64,000 bases of DNA, taken from assembly GCA_036873755.1 (NCBI GenBank), contig JAVTVY010018740.1, positions 16,842 through 80,841 of the forward strand. Direction: 5' to 3'. The translations under genes and the position numbers were made by a program. The notes under the pieces were generated by a model. That model had not been told where the DNA came from, searched no databases, and saw only the letters and a program-made list of their open reading frames with translations. Source of the stretch: Hanleya hanleyi. Lineage: Eukaryota > Mollusca > Polyplacophora > Lepidopleurida > Hanleyidae. Each line of letters opens with the position of its first letter. The first letter of the stretch is position 1. Shown one piece after another: positions 54,201-64,000 of this stretch.

Positions 54201-57200
54201 CAACATATCACGAAGATCGTTAGATTCTTGGTATATTCTTTAGAATAAGGTTAACCAGAAGACTATTCTGTGAAGTCATGTGACACCCAGTCAGTATGTC
54301 CTTTCTTCCCACTTCCTTATATGTGTTGTAATTTTTTACCTGTATGGCGAGATTCTGCTGGTGGACGTTTCGTCCCCGAGGCCCGCCCCCTGTACGAACC
54401 TTTTTAGTCTTTGATATATGTTGGCATTTGTGGGAAGCTGATGCTGGGTCGACATCGGGCCTTACAGACTAGTCTTTTGTGTTAATTGTCGTCATTTTCA
54501 TCTGACGACGATACAGCTCACCAATCTCCAATGTACGAGTTGTCACAGCGAAACAGCTCACCAATTACCAGTATACTAATTGTCAGAGCATTTCCATCAT
54601 AGCTCTCTAGATTTGTATCTAATACCGCTTATGCCGGTGCTAGGGGCCGTGTGGTCATATCATCCAAGTTGCCACATGAACAGGTACAATAAAAGCGTAC
54701 CTGAGATACTACACATATCACGAATCGTTAGATTCTTGGTATGTGCTTTAGAATAGGTTAACCAGAATACTATTCTGTGAAGTCATGTGACGCAGTCAGT
54801 ATGTCGGCACTTCTTCCCACTTCCCGTATATGTGTTGTAATTTTTACCTGTATATGGCGAGATTCTGCTGGTGGACGTTTCGTCCCCGAGGCCCGCCCCC
54901 TGTACAGAGCTTTTGGTCTTTGATATATGTTGGCACTTGTGGGAAGTTGATGCTGGGTCGACATCGGGCATTACAGACTAGTCTTTTGTGTTAAATGCCG
55001 TCATTTACATCTGACGACGATACAGCTCACCAATCTCCAATGTACGAGTTGTCACAGCGAAACAGCTCATCAATTACCAGTATACGAGTTGTCAGAGCAT
55101 TTCCACCATAGCTCTCTAGATTTGTATCTAATACCGCTGATGCCGGTGCTAGGGGCCGTGTGGTCATATCATCCAAGTTGCCACATGAACAGGTACAATA
55201 AAAGCCTACCTGAGATACAACACCTATCACGAATCGTTAGATTCTTGGTATGTGCTTTAGAATAGGTTAACCAGAAGACTATTCTGTGAAGTCATGTGAC
55301 GCAGTCAGTATGTCGGCACCTCTTCCCACTTCACTTATATGTGTTGTAATTTTTTCATGTATATGGCGAGATTCTGCTGGTGGACGTTTCGTCCCCGAGG
55401 CCCGCTCCCTGTACAGACCTTTTGGTCTTTGATATATGTTGGCATTTGTGGGAAGTTGATGCTGGATCGACATCGGGCCTTACAGACTAGTCTTTTGTGT
55501 TAAATACCGTCATTTTCATCTGACGACGATACAGCTCACCAATCCCCAGGTTACGAGTTGTCACAGCGAAACAGCTCACCAATTACCAATATACGAGTTG
55601 TCAGAGCATTTCCATCATAGCTCTCCAGATTTGTATCTAATACCGCTTATGCCGGTGCTAGGGGCCGTGTGGTCAGATCATCCAAGTTGCCACATGAACA
55701 GGTACAATAAAAGCGTACCTGAGATACAATACATATCACGAATCGTTAGATTCTTGGTATGTGCTTTAGAATAGGTTTACCAGAAGACTATTCTGTGAAG
55801 TCATGTGACGCAGTCAGTATGTCGACACCTTTTCCCACTTCCCTTATATGTGTTGTAATTTTTACCTGTATATGGCGAGATTCTGCTGGTGGACCTTTCG
55901 TCCCCGAGGCCCGCCCCTGTATAGACCTTTTGGTCTTTGATATATGTTGGCATTTGTGGAAAGTTGATGCTGGGTCGACATCGGGCCTTACAGACTAGTC
56001 TTTTGTGTTAATTGCCGTCCTTTACATCTGACGACGATACAGCTCACCAATCTCCAATGTACGAGTTGTCACAGCGAAACAGCTCTCCAATTACCAGTAG
56101 ACGAGTTGTCAGAGCATTTCCATCATAGCTCTCTAGATTTGTATCTAATACCGCTTATGCCGGTGCTAGGGGCCGTGTGGTCATATCATCCAAGTTACCA
56201 CATGAACAGGTACAATAAAAGCGTACAAGAGATACAACACATATCACGAATCGTTAGATTCTTGGTATGTGCTTTAGAATTGGTTAACCAGAAGACTATT
56301 CCGTGAAGTCATGTGACGCAGTCAGTATGTCGGCACCTCTTCCCACTTCTCTTATATGTGTTGTAATTTTTACCTGTATATGGCGAGATTCTGCTGGTGG
56401 ACGTTTCGTCCCCGAGGCCCGCCCCCTGTACAGAGCTTTTGGTCTTTGATATATGTTGGCATTTGTGGGAAGTTGATGCTGGGTCGACATCGGGCCTTAC
56501 AGACTAGTCTTTTGTGTTAAATGCCGTCATTTACATCTGACGACGATACAGCTCACCAATCTCCAATGTACGAGTTGTCACAGCGAAACAGCTCACCAAT
56601 TACCAGTATACGAGTTGTCAGAGCATTTCCATTATAGCTCTCTAGATTTGTATCTAATACCGCTTATGCCGGTGCTAGGGCCGTGTGGTCATATCATCCA
56701 AGTTGCCACATGAACAGGTACAATAAAAGCGTACCTGAGATACAACACATATCACGAATCGTTAGATTCTTGGTATGTGCTTTAGAATAGGCTAACCAGA
56801 AGACTATTCTGTGAAGTCATGTGACGCAGTCAGTATGTCGGCACCTCTTCCCACTTCCCTTATATGTGTTGTAATTTTTTCCTGTATATGGCGAGATTCT
56901 GCTGGTGGACGTTTCGTCCTCGAGGCCCGCCCCCTGTACAGACCTTTTGGTCTTTGATATATGTTGGCACTTGTGGGAAGTTGATGCTGGGTCGACATCG
57001 GGCATTACAGACTAGTCTTTTGTGTTGAATGCCGTCATTTACATCTGACGACGATACAGCTCACCAATCTCCAATGTACGAGTTGTCACAGCGAAACAGC
57101 TCACCAATTACCAGTATACGAGTTGTCAGAGTATTTCCATCATAGCTCTAGATTTGTATCTAATACCGCTGATGCCGGTGCTAGGGGCCGTGTGGTCATA

Positions 57201-57782
57201 TCATCCAAGTTGCCACATGAACAGGTACAATAAAAGCGTACCTGAGATACAACACATATTACGAATCGTTAGATTCTTGGTATGTGCTTTAGAATAGGTT
57301 TACCAGAAGACTATTCTGTGAAGTCATGTGACGCAGTCAGTATGTCGGCACCTCTTCCCACTTCCTTATATGTGTTGTAATTTTTTCCTGTATATGGCGA
57401 GATTCTGCTGGTGGACGTTTCGTCCCCGAGGCCCGCCCCCTGTACAGACCTTCTGGTCTTTGATATATGTTGGCATTTGTGGGAAGTTGATGCTGGGTCG
57501 ACATCGGGCCTGACAGACTAGTCTTTTGTGTTTAATGCCGTCATTTACATCTGACGACGATACAGCTCACCAATATTCAATGTACGAGTTGTCACAGCGA
57601 AACAGCTCACCAATTACCAGTATACGAGTTGTCAGAGCATTTCCATCATAGCTCTCTAGATTTGTATCTAATACCGCTTATGCCGGTGCTAGGGGCCGTG
57701 TGGTCATGTCATCCAAGTTACCGCTGAACAGGTACAATAAAAGCGTACCTGAGATACAACACATATCACGAATCGTTAGATT
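51204..57782. repeat. 509-bp satellite array, 13 monomers before a LINE
   Basis: Monomers begin (at AGAAGACTATTCTGTGAAG) near 51,204, 51,713, 52,222, 52,731, 53,239, 53,748, 54,257, 54,764, 55,273, 55,782, 56,290, 56,798 and 57,305: period 507-509 bp, head to tail. Monomer 6 (54,257) is the most diverged. Each has an internal 40-bp duplication (CAGCTCACCAAT, TACGAGTTGTCA twice). On the minus strand most carry a 64-codon ORF starting MSTQHQLPTNANIYQRP. Within it, ATACAG|GTAAAAATT resembles a splice donor. The array continues after the LINE at 61,017-61,124 and 63,858-64,000. Confidence 0.95.
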
Positions 57783-60700
57783 TTTTTTTTTTTATATTGA
57801 CTTTATTTCCACTTGTATATAACAAACTCTTACATTAAACAGTGACAGTCCAGACGTACAAATCAAAGAGTAACAGAAACCAGTGAAAGGATACGAATAC
57901 CAAAAATAAGAGATAAACATATCAGCCATCTATAGCTGAGCGTAGCAACAATAGGACAAAAAAGCAAAAGAAAAACAATGATAATAAAAATAGAAACCGA
58001 TTGAGTTTTTACATACTTCCCTTCTCACTTATTCAACACATCTTCAAAAGAATGCCATTTTCCATGAAAGAGGGCTAGTGAGGTTTTACTGATGGATATA
58101 TGTAGCTCTGATTTAAATATAATTTTGCACGTGTTTATCCATGCAGTCAGGTTTGGGGTCTGGTTTTGTATACTACATTTATATAGGTAATATTTTCCCA
58201 CTAATATTAAGTGGTTTATAACAGAAGGGGCTGCCACGATCCCAAATATAATATTGTGGGGAGAGAAATGATATTCATAACCAAACGTCATCAACCACTG
58301 CTCCATTTCGTGCCAAAAGCGTTCAACTAGAGTACATTCAATAAAGAGGTGAAATATTGTTTCACTCTTATTTTTACAAAAGTTACAATTTTCATTATCT
58401 GTCAGATTTATTTTAAAAAGGAATTGTTTTGTTCGTATAATTCTGTGCAAAAGTTTAAACTGAAAATTTCGGAGTTTTGTTTCAATTGTGGTCTTAAACG
58501 GCATAAGGTATATCCATTTCCACTGGTCTGGATCGATGGTTTCATCAAAATGGTGGTTCCATTTCTCCTCCCATATATTAATTATGTTCTTTGTTTTCGA
58601 GTTCAAAAGAAACTGGTATATATGTTTACTTCCTTTCCTACAGGGTGCAAGGATGGAAAGACGTTTAGGTAAGACTGGTCCGACATATAAACTTTGAGTG
58701 TTATTATAGATACTGATTTTCCATATTTTTGGGATTGCCGAGATCAAACCGTTCAAATTCAAATTAGTTCCTTTTATTTTATACAAAGTTCTCAGCTCTT
58801 CGATAGAATATATAGTGCCATCTGTTTTGACTATGTCCTGAATACGACGTATTCCTTTCATATACCAATCTTTTATGGATGGGATTTTTATTTCTTCATT
58901 GTACCATAGAGGTTGCGCCAAAATTCCTGCAATTAAGGTCTCTCCAATATAAGAAATTTCCACCATCTTTTTCCATGACACCAGTACTTCTGTCCAAAAC
59001 GGATTTTTTGTATTTTTCATGATAATTTTTATTATCTGGGGACCTTTATCCATAGTCTGTTTCAAATTATAGTATTGGTCAGGAAAAATTTGCCAGCTAG
59101 AACTTTGCGTTAGTAAGCGTTTAATCCAACTTAATTTAAGTGACTCTGCGAAGCTAAATATGTCAATCATTTGTAGGCCACCGTTTTCGTAACTTTTATA
59201 CAATGTTGCCCTCTTCACGCTATCGTTTTTCTTCCTCCAAATGAAGTTAAACAATAAACTTTCTAACTGTTTCATGTAGTTTTGGTCTGGAGAGGGCAAC
59301 GATGTTAGTAAATGTACAATTTTCGGTAAAATTAGTGCCTTAATAATATGTATTTTACCTATATGAGTAAGATCTCTCATGTTCCACAAATGTAAAAGTT
59401 TTTTCATTTCCAGTAATTTTGATCGATAATTCAGTTCTATAATATCATCCACCTTTTTACTAAAGCGGATTCCAAGGGCCGTGAACTCTTCCACCCAGTT
59501 CTCCTCCTTAATCGATTTTATACATTCAGGAGCACCCGACTGACCAAGCCAAACTGCTGAGGTTTTATCATAATTTATTCTAAGACCTGATATCAAGTGG
59601 AAGGCAGAAAGTACACGCAAAGTCTCTCGCAGGGACGACTCTGAGCCGTCTAGGAAAAGTGAGGTATCGTCTGCATACTGGGATATTTTGAACTCTTTTC
59701 CGAATATTTTAACACCTTTGATTTTGCCATTACTCCTAATTAGAATTCCTAGAATTTCCGCACAAAGAATAAATATATAAGGGGAAAGTGGGTCTCCTTG
59801 TCTACAGCCCCTACCGAGATTGAAGAAAGGAGACATATGTATAAGAGTCGTTATAAAATGTTGCTATCCACTGTCTTATAGATATACCAAAATTGAAATA
59901 TTCCAAGGTTTTGTCTATAAATTCCCATGAGACTGTATCGAAGGCTTTTTCAAAATCTATGGTTAAGATCATCCCCGAGATATTCTGAGTCGCTGTTTCA
60001 AATAATACATCATACATAAGCCTCGTATTTTCTCCGATGAATCGACCCGCTATGAAACCCGTTTGATCTTGTGATACAATAGAGTTAAGTGTCGTTTTAA
60101 TCCTTTCGGCAATGCAAGATGCTGCCATTTTGTATATAACATTTAATAAAGAGATTGGGCGCCAGTTTTTCATAAAAAATCTTGGTTTACCCAATTTCGG
60201 GATACATGTAATAATACCCTGTCTTTGGGTTGTAGACATTTTACCAGAATCATAAGCACTATTTATTGATCTAAGGAGAAGATATCCTATATCCTTCCAA
60301 AAAAACTTGAAAAATTCCACTGTAAATCCATCTGACCCAGGGCTTTTATTTTGTTTCATTTTTCCAAGTGCATTTGCAAGTTCTTGATATCTTATTGGAC
60401 CTTCTAATGCATTTTTTACTTCATCTGTTAACTTTTTGTTTACCTCGCAATCGTTTAGAAGATCACTCAAGTTAATCTCATCCCTCTCTGTGTTTTTCTG
60501 CTCTGTATATAAATTTACATAGAATGATTTCTGTTCGTTTAATATCTCATGTATATCTGTTATCTTCCTACCGTCGTCTGTATGTAGTTCTTGTATAGCT
60601 TTACTAACAAAATTTCGATTTTCTAGTTTCAAAAAGTATGATGTTGATTTTTCACCCAGCTCGTACCATCTCGCCCTTGATCTAATTTTGATTCCCTCCA

Positions 60701-61007
60701 CTCTAGATTTCCTCAATTCCTCTAATTCTGATTTGGCTTGAATGACTTCTTCTACCAATTTTTTATCCAGTCTAATTTCGCCCAATCTACTCTCTAGGTT
60801 TTCGATTTTCTTCTCACAGTCATTTTCAGTCTCGCTAGCCTTTCTCTTTTTGGAAATGGAATAGGATATTATTTTACCCCTGAGGTTCACCAAAAAAGTC
60901 TCTAGAAGAAGTTGATCATCTATACAGTAAGTTAATTGTTCCAAAGGTGAATTTACAACAAAATCTGGGTTATATGGCGTGGCACAGTATGTAGTTTTAA
61001 GATGAAA
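57783..61007 (-). mobile_element. 5'-truncated L1/Tx1-type LINE in the satellite
   Basis: A 3.2-kb minus-strand insertion with a poly(A) tail (T run at 57,783-57,793), an AATAAA about 10 nt before it, and the 9-bp target duplication CGTTAGATT (57,774-57,782 and 61,008-61,016). It splits monomer 13, so it is younger than the array. The 5' end lacks the endonuclease and ORF1. Confidence 0.9.
58025..61007 (-). pseudogene. LINE ORF2 (reverse transcriptase), one frameshift
   Basis: About 1,000 residues in two overlapping frames (61,019-59,811 and 59,836-58,025) with one frameshift near 59,825. Order: linker coiled region; SPGSDGFTVEFFKFFW; palm motif A in DFEKAFDTVSW; motif B GCRQGDPLSPYIF; motif C YADDTSLF; motif D LRINYDKT; long thumb; and a C-terminal CCHC-type knuckle (CNFCKNKSETIFHLFIEC). 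These are L1/Tx1 clade features. No stop other than the frameshift, so it is a recent insertion. The upstream endonuclease is absent through 5' truncation. Confidence 0.9.
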
Positions 61008-61124
61008 CGTTAGATTCATGGTATGTGCTTTAGAATAGGTTAACCAGAAGACTATTCTGTGAAGTCATGTGACGCAGTCAGTATGTCGGCACCTCTTCCC
61101 ACTTCCCTTATATGTGTTGTAATT

Positions 61125-62109
61125 AAGGCCATGGCTGGGACCTGTTGTCCATCCACTTGCAGGGCCACAAAATTGATGCCAAAATGTTTAAATTCAAACG
61201 GGTTCTCTGGGTAGGCTCCGCTGAAACTGGTATTTTCCACACAGGCCAGGATCAATCGCTTGGGTAGTTCCCCCAGGAACAGGTTTTCTTTGTTGGCGCT
61301 CATATTTCCAGCAGACACAGAGAACACTTTGGTTTGCACACGTCGGATAGGGTACTGGGCTAGTTTTGTTTCCAAGGCTTTGATGTGTCCCAATTGAACG
61401 GCTGGATTCGGTTTCACTTTTCGGACATACAGGACTGCGTCTTGGGTGACAATCTTATAGTCAGGTGCATGCCCCTCTACGTTAGTGGCCATCAAGGCGA
61501 AGGCCGGAGGCGCCCGTATCAGTCGAATTTTGATGTGGATCTTGCTCAAGAGGTACCGGTCTTGCATGAAAACGTCTGCGTGCATGAGCCATGAGATCCA
61601 CCGAGACGCCGTTCGCGGTGAAAGCCTTCCGTTTATTATATCCCGCATTGTCGTTCTCTGCGCCCATGTGCTCGGCTGTGTCCTGGTAGAATAAAGCGGC
61701 TGTCAGCTGAGATTTTTGAGCCTCTCGTCCATACGACAACAGGGTCTCGATGTAGGCTCGATAGGGGTACGTGTTGGTCGAGTCACTGATGAGTTTGTCG
61801 CTGAGAAATATATCCACCTGTTGAAACATAGAGTGCAGCCAGAGATTCGTCGGGCCCACCGTTGCTTGGTCGACGATTCTGGAGCCATCCCCACTGACGA
61901 CCTTGGCTTTCACATGTAAGTATGTATGGGCTAAATCCACATAGGCCGTATCCGCATTACTGATGGTGAACTCGATGGGCCCTGTTTCGTTGACGCTGGA
62001 GAGCGGGACATGCTCTACCCATAATCCGTGGTCTGTGTGGGCGGGACGGTCCACAAATCAAATTCACTGTTGGTGGAAGGGCAGGACTCTGCGTGGATTA
62101 AGAACACGT
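61125..62109 (-). pseudogene. Major capsid-like protein (F54H12.2 family), broken
   Basis: About 320 residues of a longer protein. Recognisable blocks are WVEHVPLSS, DLAHTYLHVKAKV, GPTNLWLHSMFQQVD, STNTYPYRAYIETLLSYG, a basic KRKAFTANG, DRYLLSKIHIKIRL, YPIRRVQTKVFSV and ENLFLGELPKRLI. These fit the F54H12.2-like double jelly-roll capsid family (assignment from recall). Frameshifts occur near 62,030 and 61,590. The C-terminal third is missing: after VDGQQVPAMAL the frame runs into satellite sequence. Non-functional as it stands. Confidence 0.75.
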
Positions 62110-62478
62110 TTAAGAAAAGATGTCCTTCTTCTTCGATGTGCGTCGTCGCTGGGTCGGTCGTCGACTGGTGCGTGGTCTCGGTGGTGCAGGTCTTTTATTC
62201 CCTACGGAGCGTTGTGCTTTGGCGACCAAGACGCCTCCTGCTTCTTTGGTCCGCCGTTTCAAGGCTTCTTTGGCTGCCGTACCCCCCAAGACATCACCAG
62301 CGACTTGCAGTCCACTGCGTACCGCTTGTTTGCCGATTGCTTTCACCCCACGCGTCACCAAGGGCATGCACGTTTTGACGATGTTCCCGAGTATGTTCCT
62401 CTGCCCATGTCCTCGTTGCATGCGTGCACCTGCAAATACCGGAAGGCCACCTCCGGCCTATTGGGCATAATAGTCCAT
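62110..62478 (-). pseudogene. Small basic virion-type protein with QRGHG motif, nonsense mutated
   Basis: It starts MDYYAQ, then TAG at 62,458-62,460, then AGGGLPVFAGARMQRGHGQ. A hydrophobic-amphipathic middle and a very basic C-terminus (RPRTSRRPTQRRRTSKKK) follow. The YYxxQxGxG...QRGHG layout accompanies F54H12.2-like capsid genes. A DNA-binding or membrane-active minor virion role, as for adenovirus core/VI-type proteins, is inferred. Confidence 0.6.
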
Positions 62479-62513
62479 ATAGCTGCGTGCATCGCACTCG
62501 TAAGGCACCTTGA

Positions 62514-63222
62514 TTATACAAAGTTGGGAGAACGTGCTTGTCGGAAATGAAGTGTCAGCACCACTTTCCCTCGTTCGAATGCCAGCGGTCGTCCCGTGTC
62601 ATCTCTTATATCCACCATGATAGTGTTGATGTCGGTTTGTCGTACGGGTAGGTAGAGCATGTGAGTGACTTGATCTCCATACTTCATTTTATGGGGACCA
62701 CCCGTACATAAGCGACTTCATATCCATCGGGATCTGGCCATGGTCCTCGGATGGACCCGTGTAGGTCGGGTGAGCGAGACCCAGCATTTGCTGTATGATA
62801 GAATTCAGTACGACACTCACGTTGCCGGTGAGGATGATCTGTGCCTTGTCGTTGTGTGCGTTGTAATTGAAGTCCACGTGATTCTTGAAGGGAAAGGTTT
62901 TTATGGGTTTTGAAGTATTCGTGACCTCTCGTAGAGCCTTATAATGCAACAATCTTGTCAGCCCCTGTATGAACTCCTTGGGAGTATCGTATTGGCCTTC
63001 GGGGAGGGTGAGTCGGATGTCTTTTCCTTCGTAGGTCACCTCGTACCACACTTCATTGGCTCGCACGTTGTGCCACGAGTAAGGGTATTGGATGTCCACG
63101 AGGCCACATTCCCATCGTCCAGGTAAATGCAACGGTTGCGGTAACTGGGTCACGTACTTGGCCAAGGTGTTGTCAGGAAACACATCCAGCGAACTGTTAC
63201 TGGGTAGGGTGAGGTAAAACAT
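62514..63222 (-). pseudogene. Minor structural (penton-like?) protein, frameshifted
   Basis: ATG at 63,222 starts MFYLTLPSNSSLDVFPDNTL. Motifs: LPGRWECGLVDIQYPYSW, LPEGQYDTPKEF and MLGLAHPTYTG. The frame is lost near 62,690 (MYGWSP-stop) and resumes in another frame with YLPVRQTDINTIMVDIRDD, ending TAA at 62,514-62,516. It is about 235 residues in all. It occurs next to the capsid gene in related elements; a penton-like role is a guess. Confidence 0.6.
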
Positions 63223-63255
63223 GGCGACTGAGCTGTCCTGCTGCTGCTGTTGATT

Positions 63256-63907
63256 TTAATAGGTGTTCCAGGCCTTGGGCGGTTGTGTCCAGCGTCGTGT
63301 TGGTCGCGGTAACTTGCTACGTGTCACGGCTCTGGAGATGTGGCGTGTCTTGATCAAGGGTGGTTTTTTAAAGGAGTCAAAAGAAGGTGCCCGTCGTTGA
63401 GGTGTTTTGCGGGGTGACTCCGGTTCCCACTCGGCTTTCCAAGAAGGTAGTGGGCCACTCGGCGATTGCTGGGTCCGCTGCATCCAGGCCCAGCGCTGGG
63501 GCTTCCCCACCAATTCCTGTGGTACATGCATGTCTTTCAAGCCTTGAACAAAGACCTCCCATCCTCGAGGATCCGTGTGCGACCTGCGTTGATGCATCAG
63601 GTCATTCACTAAATCTGTCATGTGGGTACCGGGGACCACCTGATTCTGTACCAGTAGTTCACCTTTATCATTCCAAGTCATGTTAGGATTCTGTTTCATC
63701 CGTTGTAATACCAGCTTGTTTCTTGAACGATGCAGGTACACTCTTCAGGACTTCGTCTTCCACCCACTGTGGGGCTGTGGGTGGTACCCCTGGTAATGGC
63801 GGCTGTTGGGGCGGTGCTGAGGTCGGCGGTGTGTCGCTTAGTGGTGGTGGAGGTGGTGGTCTTTGATATATGTTGGCACTTGTGGGAAGTTGATGCTGGG
63901 TCGACAT
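63256..63907 (-). pseudogene. Poly-proline viral ORF fused to the satellite ORF start, frameshifted
   Basis: ATG at 63,907 reads MSTQHQLPTSANIYQRP, the same first 17 codons as the satellite monomer ORF. It then becomes PPPPPPLSDTPP and a Pro-rich linker, then VEDEVLKSVPASFKK. A frameshift near 63,720 moves to a second frame with MTWNDKGELLVQ, HMTDLVNDLMHQRR and GWEVFVQGL, ending with a basic tail and stop at 63,256. The second part resembles a conserved protein upstream of F54H12.2-type capsid operons (recall). The shared start implies the satellite and the viral block have a common history. Confidence 0.6.
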
Positions 63908-64000
63908 CGGGCATTACAGACTAGTCTTTTGTGTTAAATGCCGTCATTTACATCTGACGACGATACAGCTCACCAATCTCCAATGTACGAGTTGTCACAG
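63858..64000. repeat. Satellite monomer 14 continued to window edge
   Basis: It resumes at GGTCTTTGATATATGTTGGC and runs in register to the window end at GAGTTGTCACAG, so the array extends beyond this window. Confidence 0.9.

Larger units (their letters stand above)
61125..63857 (-). mobile_element. Virus-type structural gene block inside satellite monomer 14
   Basis: This block replaces 74 bp of the monomer. The left junction follows TGTGTTGTAATT (61,124) and the right precedes GGTCTTTGATATATG (63,858). It holds four minus-strand genes in order, all decayed: poly-Pro protein, minor structural protein, small basic QRGHG protein, major capsid-like protein cut at the junction. GC is visibly higher than in the flanks. 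The set matches (from memory) elements carrying C. elegans F54H12.2-like capsid proteins, related to Polinton/Polinton-like viruses. No polymerase, integrase or ATPase is present, so it is a fragment. Confidence 0.75.

Noticed and set aside
62294..62550. Plus-strand and other-frame ORFs over the viral block
   Set aside because: They are shadows of the minus-strand structural genes, favoured by the higher GC.

Overview
This is eukaryotic (metazoan) DNA: AT-rich, low gene density, very short exons with consensus GT/AG splice sites, LINE, MITE and satellite repeats. The domain mix (somatomedin B, LDLa-like, ITIM-type tails) and the repeats suggest an aquatic invertebrate, most likely a bivalve mollusc. 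The species is not certain from sequence alone.

Receptor cluster (about 9.9-47.6 kb, all minus strand). Most genes here are split into exons too small for simple ORF calling. I rebuilt three single-pass membrane proteins from splice sites and phase. Gene 1 (9,873-17,292): putative signal peptide, Ser/Thr-rich stalk, TM, 175-aa tail with one ITIM. Gene 2 (24,198-31,304): signal peptide, 14-Cys LDLa-like ectodomain, acidic stalk, TM, ITIM tail. All five exons join in phase and give 296 aa, and the tail exon is duplicated at 22,280-22,493. Gene 3 (35,441-47,596): two somatomedin B exons, 12-aa stalk exon (with a dead duplicate), TM, 170-aa tail with two ITIMs and several YDxL/V/I motifs; its signal exon was not found. 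All three share phase-1 ectodomain exons, a phase-2 junction after the TM exon, and a tail motif of the form SVxYA(T/E)V. They look like a diversified family of small inhibitory-type receptors that exchange ectodomains by exon shuffling.

Repeats in and around the cluster. A 74-bp satellite (16 units) lies just downstream of the gene 1 stop codon. A 2.6-kb element with hairpin-cluster ends (13,007-15,629) splits an older repeat. There is a 1.9-kb tandem duplication (20.8-24.7 kb), several TIR elements (972-1,418; 32,181-32,593; 33,147-33,751; 42,309-42,855; 44,788-45,625), a CR1/Jockey-type LINE relic (4,735-5,725) and six copies of a retroelement 3' end.

Right end (48.4-64 kb). A zinc-finger pseudogene and a compact 101-codon ORF with CCAAT/TATA signals are followed by threefold ~250-bp repeats, then a 509-bp head-to-tail satellite (51,204 to the window end). 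A 5'-truncated L1/Tx1-type LINE (57,783-61,007, TSD CGTTAGATT) sits in monomer 13. In monomer 14, 74 bp are replaced by a 2.7-kb block of four decayed virus-type structural genes of the capsid set related to C. elegans F54H12.2 (Polinton-like virus type). The first viral ORF shares its first 17 codons with the ORF in ordinary satellite monomers. This virus-satellite fusion and the receptor cluster are the two most notable things in the window.
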